This document shows positions 21,550-33,161 of a stretch of 64,000 nt of DNA, one piece after another. The DNA is taken from assembly GCA_029378245.1 (NCBI GenBank), contig JARKIF010000009.1:1240001-1304000 (forward strand), read 5' to 3'. The DNA is from Roridomyces roridus (taxonomy: Eukaryota > Basidiomycota > Agaricomycetes > Agaricales > Mycenaceae). Numbering within the stretch: the first letter of the stretch is position 1; the number at the start of each line of letters is the position of its first letter. A program made the position numbers and the translations under genes. The notes beneath the pieces are model-generated. The model had not been told where the DNA came from. It searched no databases and was given only the letters and a program-made list of their open reading frames with translations.

Positions 21550-24500
21550 ATGCTGAGGCGGGCGTGTGCAAGTCTCCGTCCAACCTGGTCCAGAACCGCA
21601 GTAACCACCCGCAAGTCTTTTGCAGACCTACCCAGCGTTCATCTACTGCCAGACGGCACTCCTGCCACCCCACTAGCAGAATGGCGCGCTGGTGGATGTA
21701 TGCCTTGTTTCCAAAGCAAATACGCGTATTTACTCCATTCTAGCCAAGGGCGAAAGCGACCCCGAGCCCCCGTTGAAACGCCGTCGAAAACTTGTTGATG
21801 AAGACGCGCCTCCCCGCCGGAAACGCGTCGCCAAAACAAAATCAGACGATGAACCGACGCGTGAGTTCGTTTGTTGCCTCACGACGCGTTACTCACGACC
21901 AAACAGCTCCCAAGAAGACGCGAAAACGGCCGAAACCAGAAACGGATGAAAATGCCTCAACCGCATTGACAAAACACCCAGAGCCTAGAGGCGTCGGTTT
22001 AGGCCAAGAGGTGTTGGAGAACCTCAAACGATTCCCGCACTGTATCCTACTGACACGCGTTGGTAAATTTTACGAGGTAACTCTTTGCGCTCTTCCACCC
22101 TGCAGGATGATGACCCATGCAGTCATATTTCCATCCAGCCAACGAGGTCGCCCGCCTACTCAACATCAAACTTGCTCATCGCAAGTCCAAGGACGGCTCC
22201 TCAATCCCCTTCTGCGGTTTCCCGCTCCAGCACATTGACAAGTACCTCAAGGTCCTCGTACAGCAACAGCGTCGATTCGTAGCTCTGTGTGAAGAATTTC
22301 CGCGCTACGGCCCGCTCGGTGTGGTCGGTTTCGACCGCCGCGTGGCACGCGTAGTCACTCCCGGCACCCTCATCGACGAATCCTTTCTGAATCAATACGA
22401 GAACAATTACCTCCTCGCGATCAGTCAGGATGCTAATGCGGTCGGCCTTGCCTGGATAGACGTGTCAACTGGCGAATTTTATTCCAAACCAGCTACCTAT
22501 GATGTCTTGCGAGACGAATTGGCACGAATTGGTCCTCGTGAGATCGTACTTGACAAGGAGCTCGAGTTGCAAAAACCCGAGAAACTGGAACATATCCTGG
22601 CTGAAGAGATGCATTGCGTGTCCTACATTACGCCCTCTGCCGAGGAGGAGGACAACATGCAGACGGAGCCCCCAGCCACACCTGTTGATGAAGTGACTGA
22701 GGAGGCGTCCTTCCCTCCCGTCTTGTCCGAGTTCACGCAACAGGAAAAGATGGCGATCAACCTGCTTACAACCTACTTGCACGCGAACCTGCTTGAATAC
22801 ATGCCCAAATTATCGCGACCTGCCCGGGAAGGCACCTCTCCTCGTATGCAGATCGACTCTCACACCATCAAGGCACTCGAAATACGGGAGAGCATCCGCG
22901 AGGGCGGCGTCAAGGGTAGCCTCCTTAGCGTGGTTAAGCGAACCAGCACCAGCAGTGGGACGCGCCTGCTCGCGCGATGGCTATGTAAGAAGATTCCTAC
23001 CTTGGCCTCCAAGTCCACACTGACCTATGGCTGCTCAGGTTCACCGAGCACTTCAATCCCGGAAATCAACGCACGCCAGGCTTTGGTCGCATTCTTCCAT
23101 GCCCGGGATCACTTCCGTTCGGACCTCATCGCGGCGCTCACAAGCGCAGAGGACGCTGGCCGTATCGTTCAGCGGTTTCTACTCGGACGTGGGGATCCGA
23201 GCGACCTCCACGCCGTTAATTCCGCGATACAGGTATGGACAGCACTCAAGGCGCGCATCGCCCAGGAGAGGAAGCAAGAAATCCTTGAGGCGCAACAGCC
23301 GTTCGAAGACACACAGTGGGCTAGCTTGGATGCATTGATGGCTCGGATGCACGATCTGCAGGAACTCTCGCAGCGTATCGGTGCCGCACTGAGAGCGACA
23401 GACACGAGCAAAGACAGTTCACCTGCTGTTGAATCGGATGATGCAGAAGACCAAGACCCACTGGTACCAGAAACACCGAAGCCGCTATGGAAGTTGGGGA
23501 GCAACAATTGGGTCATCAAACCAGAGTACGTCCGAAATGAAGCGTCAAGAATGTCTATTTATCGTCTTTCAGGTTCTCAGAAAAACTTACTTCCTTGCAT
23601 GCCACTCTTGATGAGCTACTGAGTCGGCGGGAACAATTGCAAGCGGACTTGCAACTCCGGTATGGTCAGTGCGGTATTTTGGGTTTTCAAACATTCTTAA
23701 CGGTACTAGATGCCCCCTCTCTGACACTACGTTCATCTCCGGCGCATGGGATGCACATCCACCTTTTGAGGGCCAAACGTGACCGATCGAAGCTAGATCA
23801 GACTGCCGAGTTTGTGAGCATCGCGGAGAGTGGAAGCACAAAGTGTTATTTCTTCCAGGTATTTCGCTCTACCCCGTTGGTACTAGCCAGATCTTTGACC
23901 GTCGCAGGAATGGGCCCAGCTCGGTGGACAGATCGTCGAGACGACCATAACACTAGTGGCTGCCGAGAAGGAGGCATTCGAGTCTTTGCGAATGGACGTG
24001 CGTACTATTTCTCTTTGTTCTTCAGTATGTAACGCCACGCCAGGTCAACGGCCACGCTTCTCAGCTCAGGCGGAATGCTCGCATCTTGGACGAGTTGGAT
24101 GTTACATTAGCCTTTGCCAACCTCGCCAAAGAAATGAACTTTGTCCAGCCCGTGCTAACAGAGGAGTAAGTCTTGGGACAAGGTGATATATATTCATTCT
24201 AAGCGTTTCCAGCCCGGTGTACGATGTGGTCAACGGAAGACATCCTACTGTTGAACTGGGATTGTTGACCGGCGGGCGAATGTTCACACCAAACTCTGTC
24301 CAATTGGCGCCTAGATTGCAAATCATTACGGGGCCCAACATGGCTGGCAAATCAACGCTATTGCGGCAGACTGCTCTGATCGCTGTCCTCGCCCAAACGG
24401 GCTCCTTTGTGCCAGCCGATTCTGCTCACATTGGGATCGTAGACAAGCTGTTTTCCCGAGTGGGTGCCAAGGACGATTTGTTTCATGACCGGAGCACCTT

Positions 24501-25032
24501 CATGGTCGAAATGCTCGAGACGGCCGAAATACTCCAGCGTGCTACAGCGCGCAGCCTCGTGCGTCTCTAGTCATCTTGCTTACGTTGATTGATGGTCGTT
24601 CAGGTCATTATGGACGAGGTTGGGCGAGGAACCACAGTCAAGGATGGTCTCGCCATCGCATTTTCGACGGTCCACCATCTTGTTTCGGTCAACCGGTGCC
24701 GGGCGTTGTTCGCAACGCACTTTCACGAGGTCACCGACATGCTGGGCTACTCGGCGAGCAACACAGGGCAAGGCATCTTTGAAGATGTCGGGTTCTTCTG
24801 TACCGATCTCGACGAGACAGATGACGGGCATTTCGCCTATTCGTATCGCATACGACCTGGGGTTAACCGCGACAGTCACGGGCTGAAAGTCGCACAACTG
24901 GCAGGGATGCCGCCAACAGCCATTGCCGTAGCACAGGATGCATTGGCCTGGCTAAAAAGTAGGAAGGAAGAGAATCCAGAAGAGCTCAATTCCTTGGGCC
25001 AGAAATTATCATACTTTTGTACACAACGCTAA
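21550..25032 (+). CDS. MSH1: Mitochondrial MutS homologue Msh1
   Basis: Msh1 maintains mitochondrial DNA by recognising mismatches and other lesions. The N terminus ([20 protein letters not shown]) is basic and Ser/Thr-rich with no acidic residue, a typical presequence. The mismatch-binding Phe-X-Glu lies in TRVGKFYE, followed by [15 protein letters not shown]. The core has [20 protein letters not shown]. The ATPase has Walker [16 protein letters not shown] and Walker [16 protein letters not shown], with the downstream ALFATHFHE motif. It ends [13 protein letters not shown]. Presequence plus retained FYE separate it from Msh2-6. Introns are short; the one ending at about 23038 must be removed to make RWLCSPSTS. 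The stop lies 5 bases from the stop of the convergent aconitase gene. Confidence 0.9.
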
Positions 25033-25037
25033 TACTT

Positions 25038-28000
25038 CTAATTCAGTTGGGACCGAATGTAGTTTAGTGCGGAGCCAGCCTCGAGCCATTTCACCTGGTC
25101 GGCCGACATGGTGTGTTTCGTGGCGATCTCAAATACTTCGCCGCCGCGCGTAGTGACCTTGAGTTTGATCTCAGCGTTGGTGTCGCCGGCGAGCAGGCCC
25201 GAAAGCCCGACTGTCTCCACGATGTCCCCAGAGCCGATCCGAGAGTAGTCGGCTTTGTCCGCAAACCACAGAGGCAGAACCCCTTGTTTCTACAAAGATG
25301 TGTGAGGGTCTCCGAAGCAGAAGATTGACGGCGATTACCTTCAAGTTGGTTTCGTGGATGCGAGCAAAGGAGCGAGCCACTATCATGCCGCAACCTGAGG
25401 TGAGGGTCAGGACCTGAGACACAACGACAACTGTGAGGCAAACCGTAGAACCGTGGCTGTAAGGCCTGGCAGATGGTCAGTGCCAAAATGAGTATGCAAA
25501 CAGTCGAGACTCACTGCATGCTCCCGCGCGCTTCCTTCTCCATAGTTGTCGTCAACAACGAGAGCCCAAGGTTGATTCCGCGACTTGAAACGCTTCGCGA
25601 CTCCTGGGATCGTGTCTGATGGCGTCTCTCCGTCGTGATCAAAAGCAACATTGACTTCGCCGCCCTCATCGTTGACCGCCTATGCAAGCTTCGTAACAAT
25701 GTCAAATATTGTATGTCGAGCATACCGTAATTACTGGCAGATCGTGTCAGAGAAAACATCAGAAAAGTGTCAAAAAAAACGCACATAGGTTCTCGGAGAT
25801 ATTTGTGAGATGTCCTTTGTACTTCAGCCAGGGGCCCTTGAGAAACGTTTAGGCCGATCTTCCGTCGATAGGAGGTGACTCACAGCAGCAGAGATGTGGT
25901 CTGTGGTACACTTGCCTCTCACCCGCATCAAGACTTTCAAAGGAGGAAGTTCAGTTCTGCCTCCTTCGAACTGGCTGGCAAAGGGCTGGAGAAGTTCTAG
26001 ACGTTGAGAGTCCTCCTTGATAACGACTTCGGTGTGCGGTTGAGGTTCAGGTGTTGCGGCCGGATAGAATGATTGCTCTCCAAGAGTGAATCCTGCGGAC
26101 GGAAGATCCTGGCCCGTAGGAGGCGAGAACCGGAAACTTTCACCGGATTCCAGAGGTATAGAATCAGTCATCGGGTTGAATGAGAGTTTTCCGGAGAAGG
26201 CCATGGCCGTCACAATAGTCGGAGAGGCGAGAAAGTTCATGGTGAGCCGATTGCCATCATTGCGCGATTTGAAATTGCGGTTGAAACTCGTCAAAATGGC
26301 TGATGGTTCAACGGTGAGTAAAGATGAGGAATGTGGACAGGTAAACCAACCATTTTCCTCGGTCTTCCGGTCCTCTCTCTTCCACTACTGCGGGTTGGAA
26401 AATCGCAAAAGAGAATCAGCAGATCACTCACCTGACCAATGCAAGGACCACAGGCGTTGGCGAGCACGACGGCGCCGACATCCTCGAGAGTGGACGTCAC
26501 ATTGTCGCGCTCCATGGTTGCTCTGATCTGCTCGCTACCCGGAGTGCACAAGAATGGAACCTAGAAAAAGATTAACAAGTCTTCGGATGGGTTCCATTTC
26601 AGCGCCAACTTTGGCCGTAAGCCCCACGGACTTGGCTTGTCGAGCCAGATCAGCGACACTTGTCTAGAAAGAGAGTCAGCGATATCGATTCAAGCCCTTG
26701 CCAACTCTCTGACCATGTCCTGGTAAGAGCTATTCGTGCATGATCCAATCAGACCGGCAGACATTTCGTCTTTCCAGCCCTGTTCCTTGACAAATGCCCC
26801 GAATTTCGACAATGGTGTGGCCAGGTCAGGAGTGAACGGGCCATTTATGTGCGGTTCCAGCTCCGAGAGGTTCTACAGATACGTTAGAAGGCGGCTGATA
26901 ACTGTGCAGAATCCTAACGATTTCAATGAGTTGATCGTACTCGGCACCTTCATCGGCGCTCAAGAATCCCTGAGCAGCGGCCTCGTCAGCCGCACGGGCC
27001 ACGGGTGCTCGCCGAGTGGCATTGAGGTATGCACGCATGTTTGGGGTATACGGGAAAGTCGATGTGGTTGCGCCAACCTCGGCGCCCATGTTGGCCACGG
27101 TAGCCAAACCTTGGAGCTGTTAGACGCCGTAAATTCTGCACAGGGATTGCAGCTCACCTGTGCATGACTGATCGAAAACGCCGGGGCCGAAATACTGTCG
27201 AATGATGAGAAAAACCATGCCAGTATGTCATTTACAATTAACCTCCAAAATACGACCAGTTCCGCCCCGAACGGTAAGTTTGCCGGCGAGGTGGAGGATT
27301 AAGTCTTTGGGCGAGACCCAAGGATTTAAGCTTCCCGTCAAATGGATGCCAACAATCTCCGGGGCTTTCAATTCCCAGGGTGTTCCAGTCATGGCATCCA
27401 CAGCGTCAGCGCCTATATATGGAGTCAGTAAAGTTGAATACGCCCTTGCTTCACCCACCCCCCACTCCGATAGCCAGCATGCCAAGTCCCCCAGCGTTTG
27501 GGGTATGGGAGTCTGCATAGTACTTGAGTTGCACGATTTCGAAGCCGCAGTGTCCATACCTGTTCCTAGCCTGAAATCTCGAAATGAGCAGTTGAAGGGA
27601 CTTGGAAGACTGAACTGACATGAGCATTCCCGGAGCAGCATAATTCTCCAAGACGATCTGGTGTATAATCCCTATGGTTTTTCAGCACGGCAGTTTAGTA
27701 CAAGCGCCTTGTCGCTTACCGGATCCCGGTCCCCAAAATTCAATGCCATATTTACGCGCAGCACTTTCAAGGAAGTCAAACACTTCCTTGTTACTAGGTG
27801 TTGTTTTTCAATACATTGTAAGGAAACGAGCCGGAATGAGACGAACCTGACTGATGGAACGCTAGTGGAGCGAATTCGATAAGGAAGAAGAGGAGAATAT
27901 GAGAATATGTTTACCTCCAAGTCCGATTGAGCTCCCTCGACAGAAGCTTGGATGAGATGGTCGCAGTGGATGCTCACTGGGACCACGGATCGTTCCAAAC

Positions 28001-28355
28001 CGGCACTCATGAATTGAAGCAAGGCCATTCTGAGAAACAAATGAGAAAACGAAACGAATCATGTATTTATTTCTTACTGGGCTGAAGCATCCTGCATGGC
28101 TACTCGTTCTGGCCGCAGTTGCAGGTATGCCTGACCCCGAATTTTAGCCCCATCTCCAAGAACCTTGTCCGGGTCGCTGAGATGACTGAAAAGGATCTTT
28201 TCTGAGAGGGTGAGTTTGTGCTTGACGTGCCGTCTGACTCGCGATAGATTTTCGATCAGGGCAGAGTAGGGAGGAGTGAGGGAGGCGCAATTTTTCTCAA
28301 GGGGCACCAGGGTGGCGAAGGAACGACCGCCAAGTCGTGACTGGACGCGAAACAT
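25038..28355 (-). CDS. Mitochondrial aconitase, probably Aco2/homoaconitase type
   Basis: Aconitases use a 4Fe-4S cluster to isomerise citrate; the fungal Aco2 branch is linked to homoaconitate in lysine synthesis. The presequence is [16 protein letters not shown]. Conserved blocks follow: [59 protein letters not shown], then the cluster cysteines in [12 protein letters not shown] and [10 protein letters not shown]. The swivelling domain has [20 protein letters not shown] and [20 protein letters not shown]. The Aco2 assignment rests on variants such as [20 protein letters not shown] instead of the Aco1 forms; the alternative is a second Aco1. There are more than ten short introns. It is divergent from the oxysterol-binding protein gene, 92 bases away. 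Confidence 0.87.
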
Positions 28356-28447
28356 GGCGGAGCGCGTTTGTCTGATCACTGATGGCTGATGGCAATTCCT
28401 CCGTTAATGAACTTCCCCTGATCTGGCAATCACGCCAAAACTCTATT

Positions 28448-30867
28448 ATGTCGACCACCACTGCTACCATCGTAATGCAAGGATATGTGCTCAAGAAACG
28501 ACGCAAGAAAATGCAGGTCGGATTTCTACCACTGCCACCATCATGTGCTCAAGAAGAAAAAACAGGGTTTCGCTCGCAGATGGTTCATCTTGTACAACAC
28601 CGGAATTCTCGAATATTCATTCGACGTGGGACAGCCAGTCAGAGACCAGGTCTCATCGCATCGTGCTGCTATTTCAACTGTTCTTCCTCTGCCTCTTGTG
28701 GTGGCTGTTTCCTTACTTTTGATTAGGCTCCTGGACGCAAAGATATCCACATTGACTCGTCTTCGGCTGACGCGCAACGAGAACACGCCCAAACTTGGCA
28801 TCTCCGATGCCTGAGCACCGACGACTTCGAACAGTGGATGACGGCATTCCGGTAATAATCCCCAGTTGAGCAAGATTCCATTCCACTAATAAAACCCAGG
28901 CGTTTCATTGGCCCCGGTCCAGAGTCGCGTCGCTCTACTACTCTGCGGCTGGCGCGGCAAGGCGGAAATAAGTCTGGCGTTGTCTTGGAGGAAATGTCCC
29001 AGACTCTCGCGGAGCTCGAAAGCGCATTCAATGCTATATCCCATGATACCCCTTCTCTGAAACCCAAAGGCGACAAGGAGAAAGAGAAGAAGTTTGGCCT
29101 CTTCAAGAGATGTACGTATTTCTCTCCTCTTGGGCTCCCCTCACATTGATTTTCCAGCGTCTCACCACTCCGACATGGATTCACGTGAGCCATTGGACAA
29201 GTCCCCGGCGCAGCGCGTTCACGATGCCTTGGAGATGCTCAAGGCACAGCATGCCGTCCTCGTCAAGTCAATGCTTCCATTGTCGTTTCTGGACACGAGT
29301 CAATCTCAGCGCGGGTCTCCCCTTCTCGCCACTACAGAGGAAGAGCCTGCTGGCCTTGTCGGATCTCCTTCACCTTCCTTCTCCACGGCCATTTCCAGGA
29401 AGCACGCGTCTATCCTCACCACTACGACGAGCGAAAACGAGTGGTTCGACGCCGACGATGACGGTGCCGAGGAGTTTATCTTGGATATTGATATTCCAGC
29501 GCTGCCCGACTCGCGACAACCGAGCAATATCATATCCAATGATAGTAGAAGCAGTCTTGGAGGGTCTAGTGCTGAGGAAGCCCAGGCTGAACCAGATTCA
29601 CTGACAACAAGTCAAACGCCTCGGCGTACTTGTCTTCCTGCTGGCCCTGTTGGCGATGAAGGCAGTCTGTTCGCCGTATTGAAGAAGAATGTTGGCAAAG
29701 TGTGTACACAATTTTTTTTCTCGATCGAGGTTGGAACTTGGCACAGGACTTGTCAACAATCGCGGTCCCCATTACCTTTAACGAACCCTTGACGTTACTA
29801 CAACGAACAGCGGAAGAGATCGAGTACTACGATCTTTTGAATCTTGCGGCAGCCTCCACAGACCCTGTCGAGAGAATGTGCTATATTGCTGCATTCACTG
29901 TTTCGTCATATGCCCACACCCGGCATCGCACGGGAAGGAAGGCGTTTAACCCAATGCTCGGCGAGACTTTTGAACTTGAAGATTCGCGCATGAAGTTCAT
30001 CGCAGAGAAAGTCCGCCATCAGCCACTGGAAATGGCATATCATGCAGAAGGGCTGAACCGGGAGTGGGAGCTGACCGGGAATGGGAGCGGAAAGACCAAA
30101 TTCTGGGGTTCGTGAACCTATGTCCGGGCCATGCCATCTCCCTCATTTTCGACAGGCAAATCTCTCGAAATAATTCCTCTGGGAACAACGTACCTAAAGA
30201 TCGGGGACGACCATTTTGAATGGAAAAGGCCCTCGTCTTTCATGCGCAATTTGATGGTGGGCACCAAGTACCTGGAACACGTGGGCAAGATGAACATTGA
30301 CAACACGCGTACCGGCGCTCGGTGTGTGATCGAATTCAAGCCTGCTGGGTTCTGGGGAGCTTCCAACTTGGTATCAGGTGTGGTCCACGACCCCTCAGGT
30401 GAGGCAGTAGCCAAATTGGAGGGCAAATGGGACGACCAACTCTCGCAAATGCTGGACGATTCGCATTTTCGCATTTTGTGGCGTGCAGCGCCATTTCCGA
30501 CAAACACGTTGGAATACTATGGGTTCACTTCGTTCGGAATCTCTCTCAATGAAATTACGGGCGACATGAAAGGGAAAGTTGCCCCGACGGACTCGCGGTG
30601 GCGACCTGATGTGCGCGCCCTAGAGGAAGGGCGCCTCGAGGAGGCTGAAGAAGCCAAGAGTCGGGTGAGACGCTACAACATTTTGGCCACATCTTGACAC
30701 TCATTCTTCGTCAGGTGGAGGAGGCGCAACGAGAGCGCCGCCGGAAAGGCATGGATGCTGAGCCGCGATGGTTTGCCCTCGTCGGTTCAGAGTGGGAATA
30801 CACAGGCGGGTACTGGGAGGCCAGGGCCAATGAGTGGAAGGGAGCTGGGATCAAGCCATTGTGGTAA
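28448..30867 (+). CDS. Oxysterol-binding protein (Osh/ORP family) with PH domain
   Basis: ORPs carry sterol or phosphatidylserine between membranes, often in exchange for PI4P. The N-terminal PH domain has MQGYVLKKRRKKMQGFARRW, FILYNTGILEYSF and, at its end, TDDFEQWMTAFRRF. A Ser-rich acidic middle (ENEWFDADDDGAEEF) may include an FFAT-like motif. The ORD starts at PITFNEPLTLLQRTAEEIEY and has KAFNPMLGETFE, KFWGKSLEIIPLGT and FPTNTLEYYGFTSFGISLNE. The family fingerprint EQVSHHPP is here EKVRHQPL, so one of the two histidines that hold the PI4P phosphate is Gln. Seven introns are inferred, including one after HRAAISTA and one after KNVGK. An in-frame ATG at 28382 could add 22 residues. Confidence 0.88.
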
Positions 30868-31055
30868 TCTCGCATTTAGATGTACACCATTATTTCACGT
30901 CGGTCTTAATGCCCATATCGTGCACGGCGAATATTTAAAAATCCTCGGCGGCTTACGGGGCAGATTGCGCGTATTTAACTCGAGTGTTTGATTACCATCG
31001 GGCCGTATCCCTTTTCTCTCTTCTACTTTCACCACCACCCATTCCGCACACCATA

Positions 31056-33035
31056 ATGGCTACGTACGTCGCCCTCATCGCCCTTCCCATCGCCACCGCT
31101 AATCCATGCACAGTGGAGACATCGGACTCATTGGTCTGGCCGTCATGGTACGTTTGTCCATTTCATCTAATCGGACGCGATCGCCGTACTCATCGTTCTC
31201 CAGGGCCAGAATCTCATCCTCAACATGAACGACAAGGGCTTCAACGTCGTTGCCTACAACCGCACGACCTCCAAGGTCGACCAATTCCTCGCCAATGAGG
31301 CCAAAGGTAAACGTCTAATCTCTCTGCAAATCGCGAAGCTTGACGCTCTGCCTAAGGCACAAAGATCCAGGGTGCCCACTCCATCAAGGAGCTCCTCGCC
31401 AAGCTCAAGACGCCCCGCAAAATCATCCTTCTCGTCAAGGCCGGCTCTGCCGTTGACGACTTCATCGGGCAGCTCATTGAGGCGGGGCTCGAGAAGGGCG
31501 ATATCGTCATCGACGGCGGTAATTCGCACTACCCCGACTCGATCCGCCGCACCGAGGAGCTCGAGTCCAAGGGCTTCCTCTTTGTCGGCTCGGGTGTCTC
31601 CGGTGGTGAGGAGGGTGCCCGCTACGGTCCTTCGCTCATGCCCGGTGGTTCCACGGCTGCCTGGCCCATCATCAAGCCGATCTTCCAGAAGACGGCTGCC
31701 CAGGCATACGGCGAACCCTGCTGCGACTGGGTCGGCGAGACTGGCTCCGGTCACTATGTCAAGATGGTCCACAACGGCAAGTCAACCTAAATAGTTTCCC
31801 GGACTCTTCGTGTGACCGCGGTGTTTTAGGTATCGAGTATGGCGACATGCAGCTGATTGCCGAGGCGTACGACATTCTCAAGCGTGGGCTCGGTCTGGCG
31901 GAAGACGAGATCGCCGACATTTTCCTCAAGTGGAACAAGGGCGTCCTCGACTCTTTCCTCATTGAAATCACCGCCAACATCCTCAAGTTCAAGGATGACG
32001 ATGGTGAGCCCGTTGTCACCAAGATCCTCGACAAGGCCGGCCAGAAGGGTACCGGTAATGGACTGCTATTGCCGCCCTCGATGCTGGCACTGCCGGTGAG
32101 TTTCCAGTTTCCTACGGGTTCGTTTTTTCTCACAGTTTCCCAGTCACCCTCATTGGTGAAGCCGTCTTTGCCCGTTGCCTATCTGCGATCAAGGAGGAGC
32201 GTGTTCGCGCGAGCAAGATCATTGACGGACCCAAGAAGGAGCCCTTCCGCGGTGACAAGCAGCTCTTCATCGACGATCTCGAGCAGGCCCTGTACGCCTC
32301 CAAGATCATCTCCTACACCCAGGGCTTCATGCTCATGCGGGAGACCGCGAAGGAGGTAAAGACTGTCGAGACGGTACATTGCGCTTTTGCTGACCGTGGC
32401 CGTAGGTTGGGTGGCACCTGAACTACGCTGGCATTGCTAGCATGTGGCGCGGTGGTTGTATCATCAAGGTGTGTGGATTTGAGCTCCTGCAGCCGCAACC
32501 AATGCCAACATCGTGACTTAGAGCGTGTTCCTCGGCGACATCACGGCGGCCTACAACAAGAACGCGCAGCTGGAGTCGCTCCTTTTCGATGACTTCTTCA
32601 ACAAAGGTTTGTTTCAATCGTACTGTCACGAGTGGCAAATACTGATTCTATATCCCAGCTATCCGCAACGCGCAGCCTGGCTGGCGACGTGTCATCGCCC
32701 AGGCGGTTCTCTGGGGAATCCCGACACCGGCCTTCAGCACTGCTCTGGCCTTCTTCGACGGCTACCGGAGCGAGATCGTCCCCGCTAACCTCCTCCAGGC
32801 TCAGGTGCTTTTTTTTTCTTGTCCGAGGATGTCACACTCACTTCGAATAGCGTGACTACTTCGGTGCCCACACCTTCCGTGTCCTGCCCGGCAAGGAGAA
32901 CGAGAAGTTCAAGACTGGCGAGGACATCCGTACGTTGCAAGGTCTTTGTCTCGTTTTGTCTCTAATCTCGTACATATAGACGTCAACTGGACTGGTCGTG
33001 GTGGCAACGTCTCTGCTTCCACCTACAACACATAA
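31056..33035 (+). CDS. GND1: 6-phosphogluconate dehydrogenase, with one-base frameshift in this sequence
   Basis: The enzyme oxidises 6-phosphogluconate to ribulose 5-phosphate and makes NADPH in the cytosol. The spliced protein begins [20 protein letters not shown], the NADP-binding fold, and has [39 protein letters not shown] and [19 protein letters not shown]. The C-terminal domain contains [12 protein letters not shown] and ends [16 protein letters not shown]. Introns include 31777-31829 with a GC donor (GCAAGT). Between 32058 and 32059 one base is missing: the invariant [16 protein letters not shown] needs GGT AAN TGG, but the sequence has GGTAATGG. Both sides are otherwise perfect and no intron can bridge them, so either the sequence has an error or the gene is broken here. 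Confidence 0.9.
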
Positions 33036-33161
33036 GTTCGGCGGAAGATGGCGGCCTTCTCCCTTCTCTAGATGTTAGATTTTTACGAAACACAAACGAA
33101 ACCAATGTACTACAGAAAAATGAGAATTTGTTGTATCGTGGACCTCCTGCTCTTGACTCTG

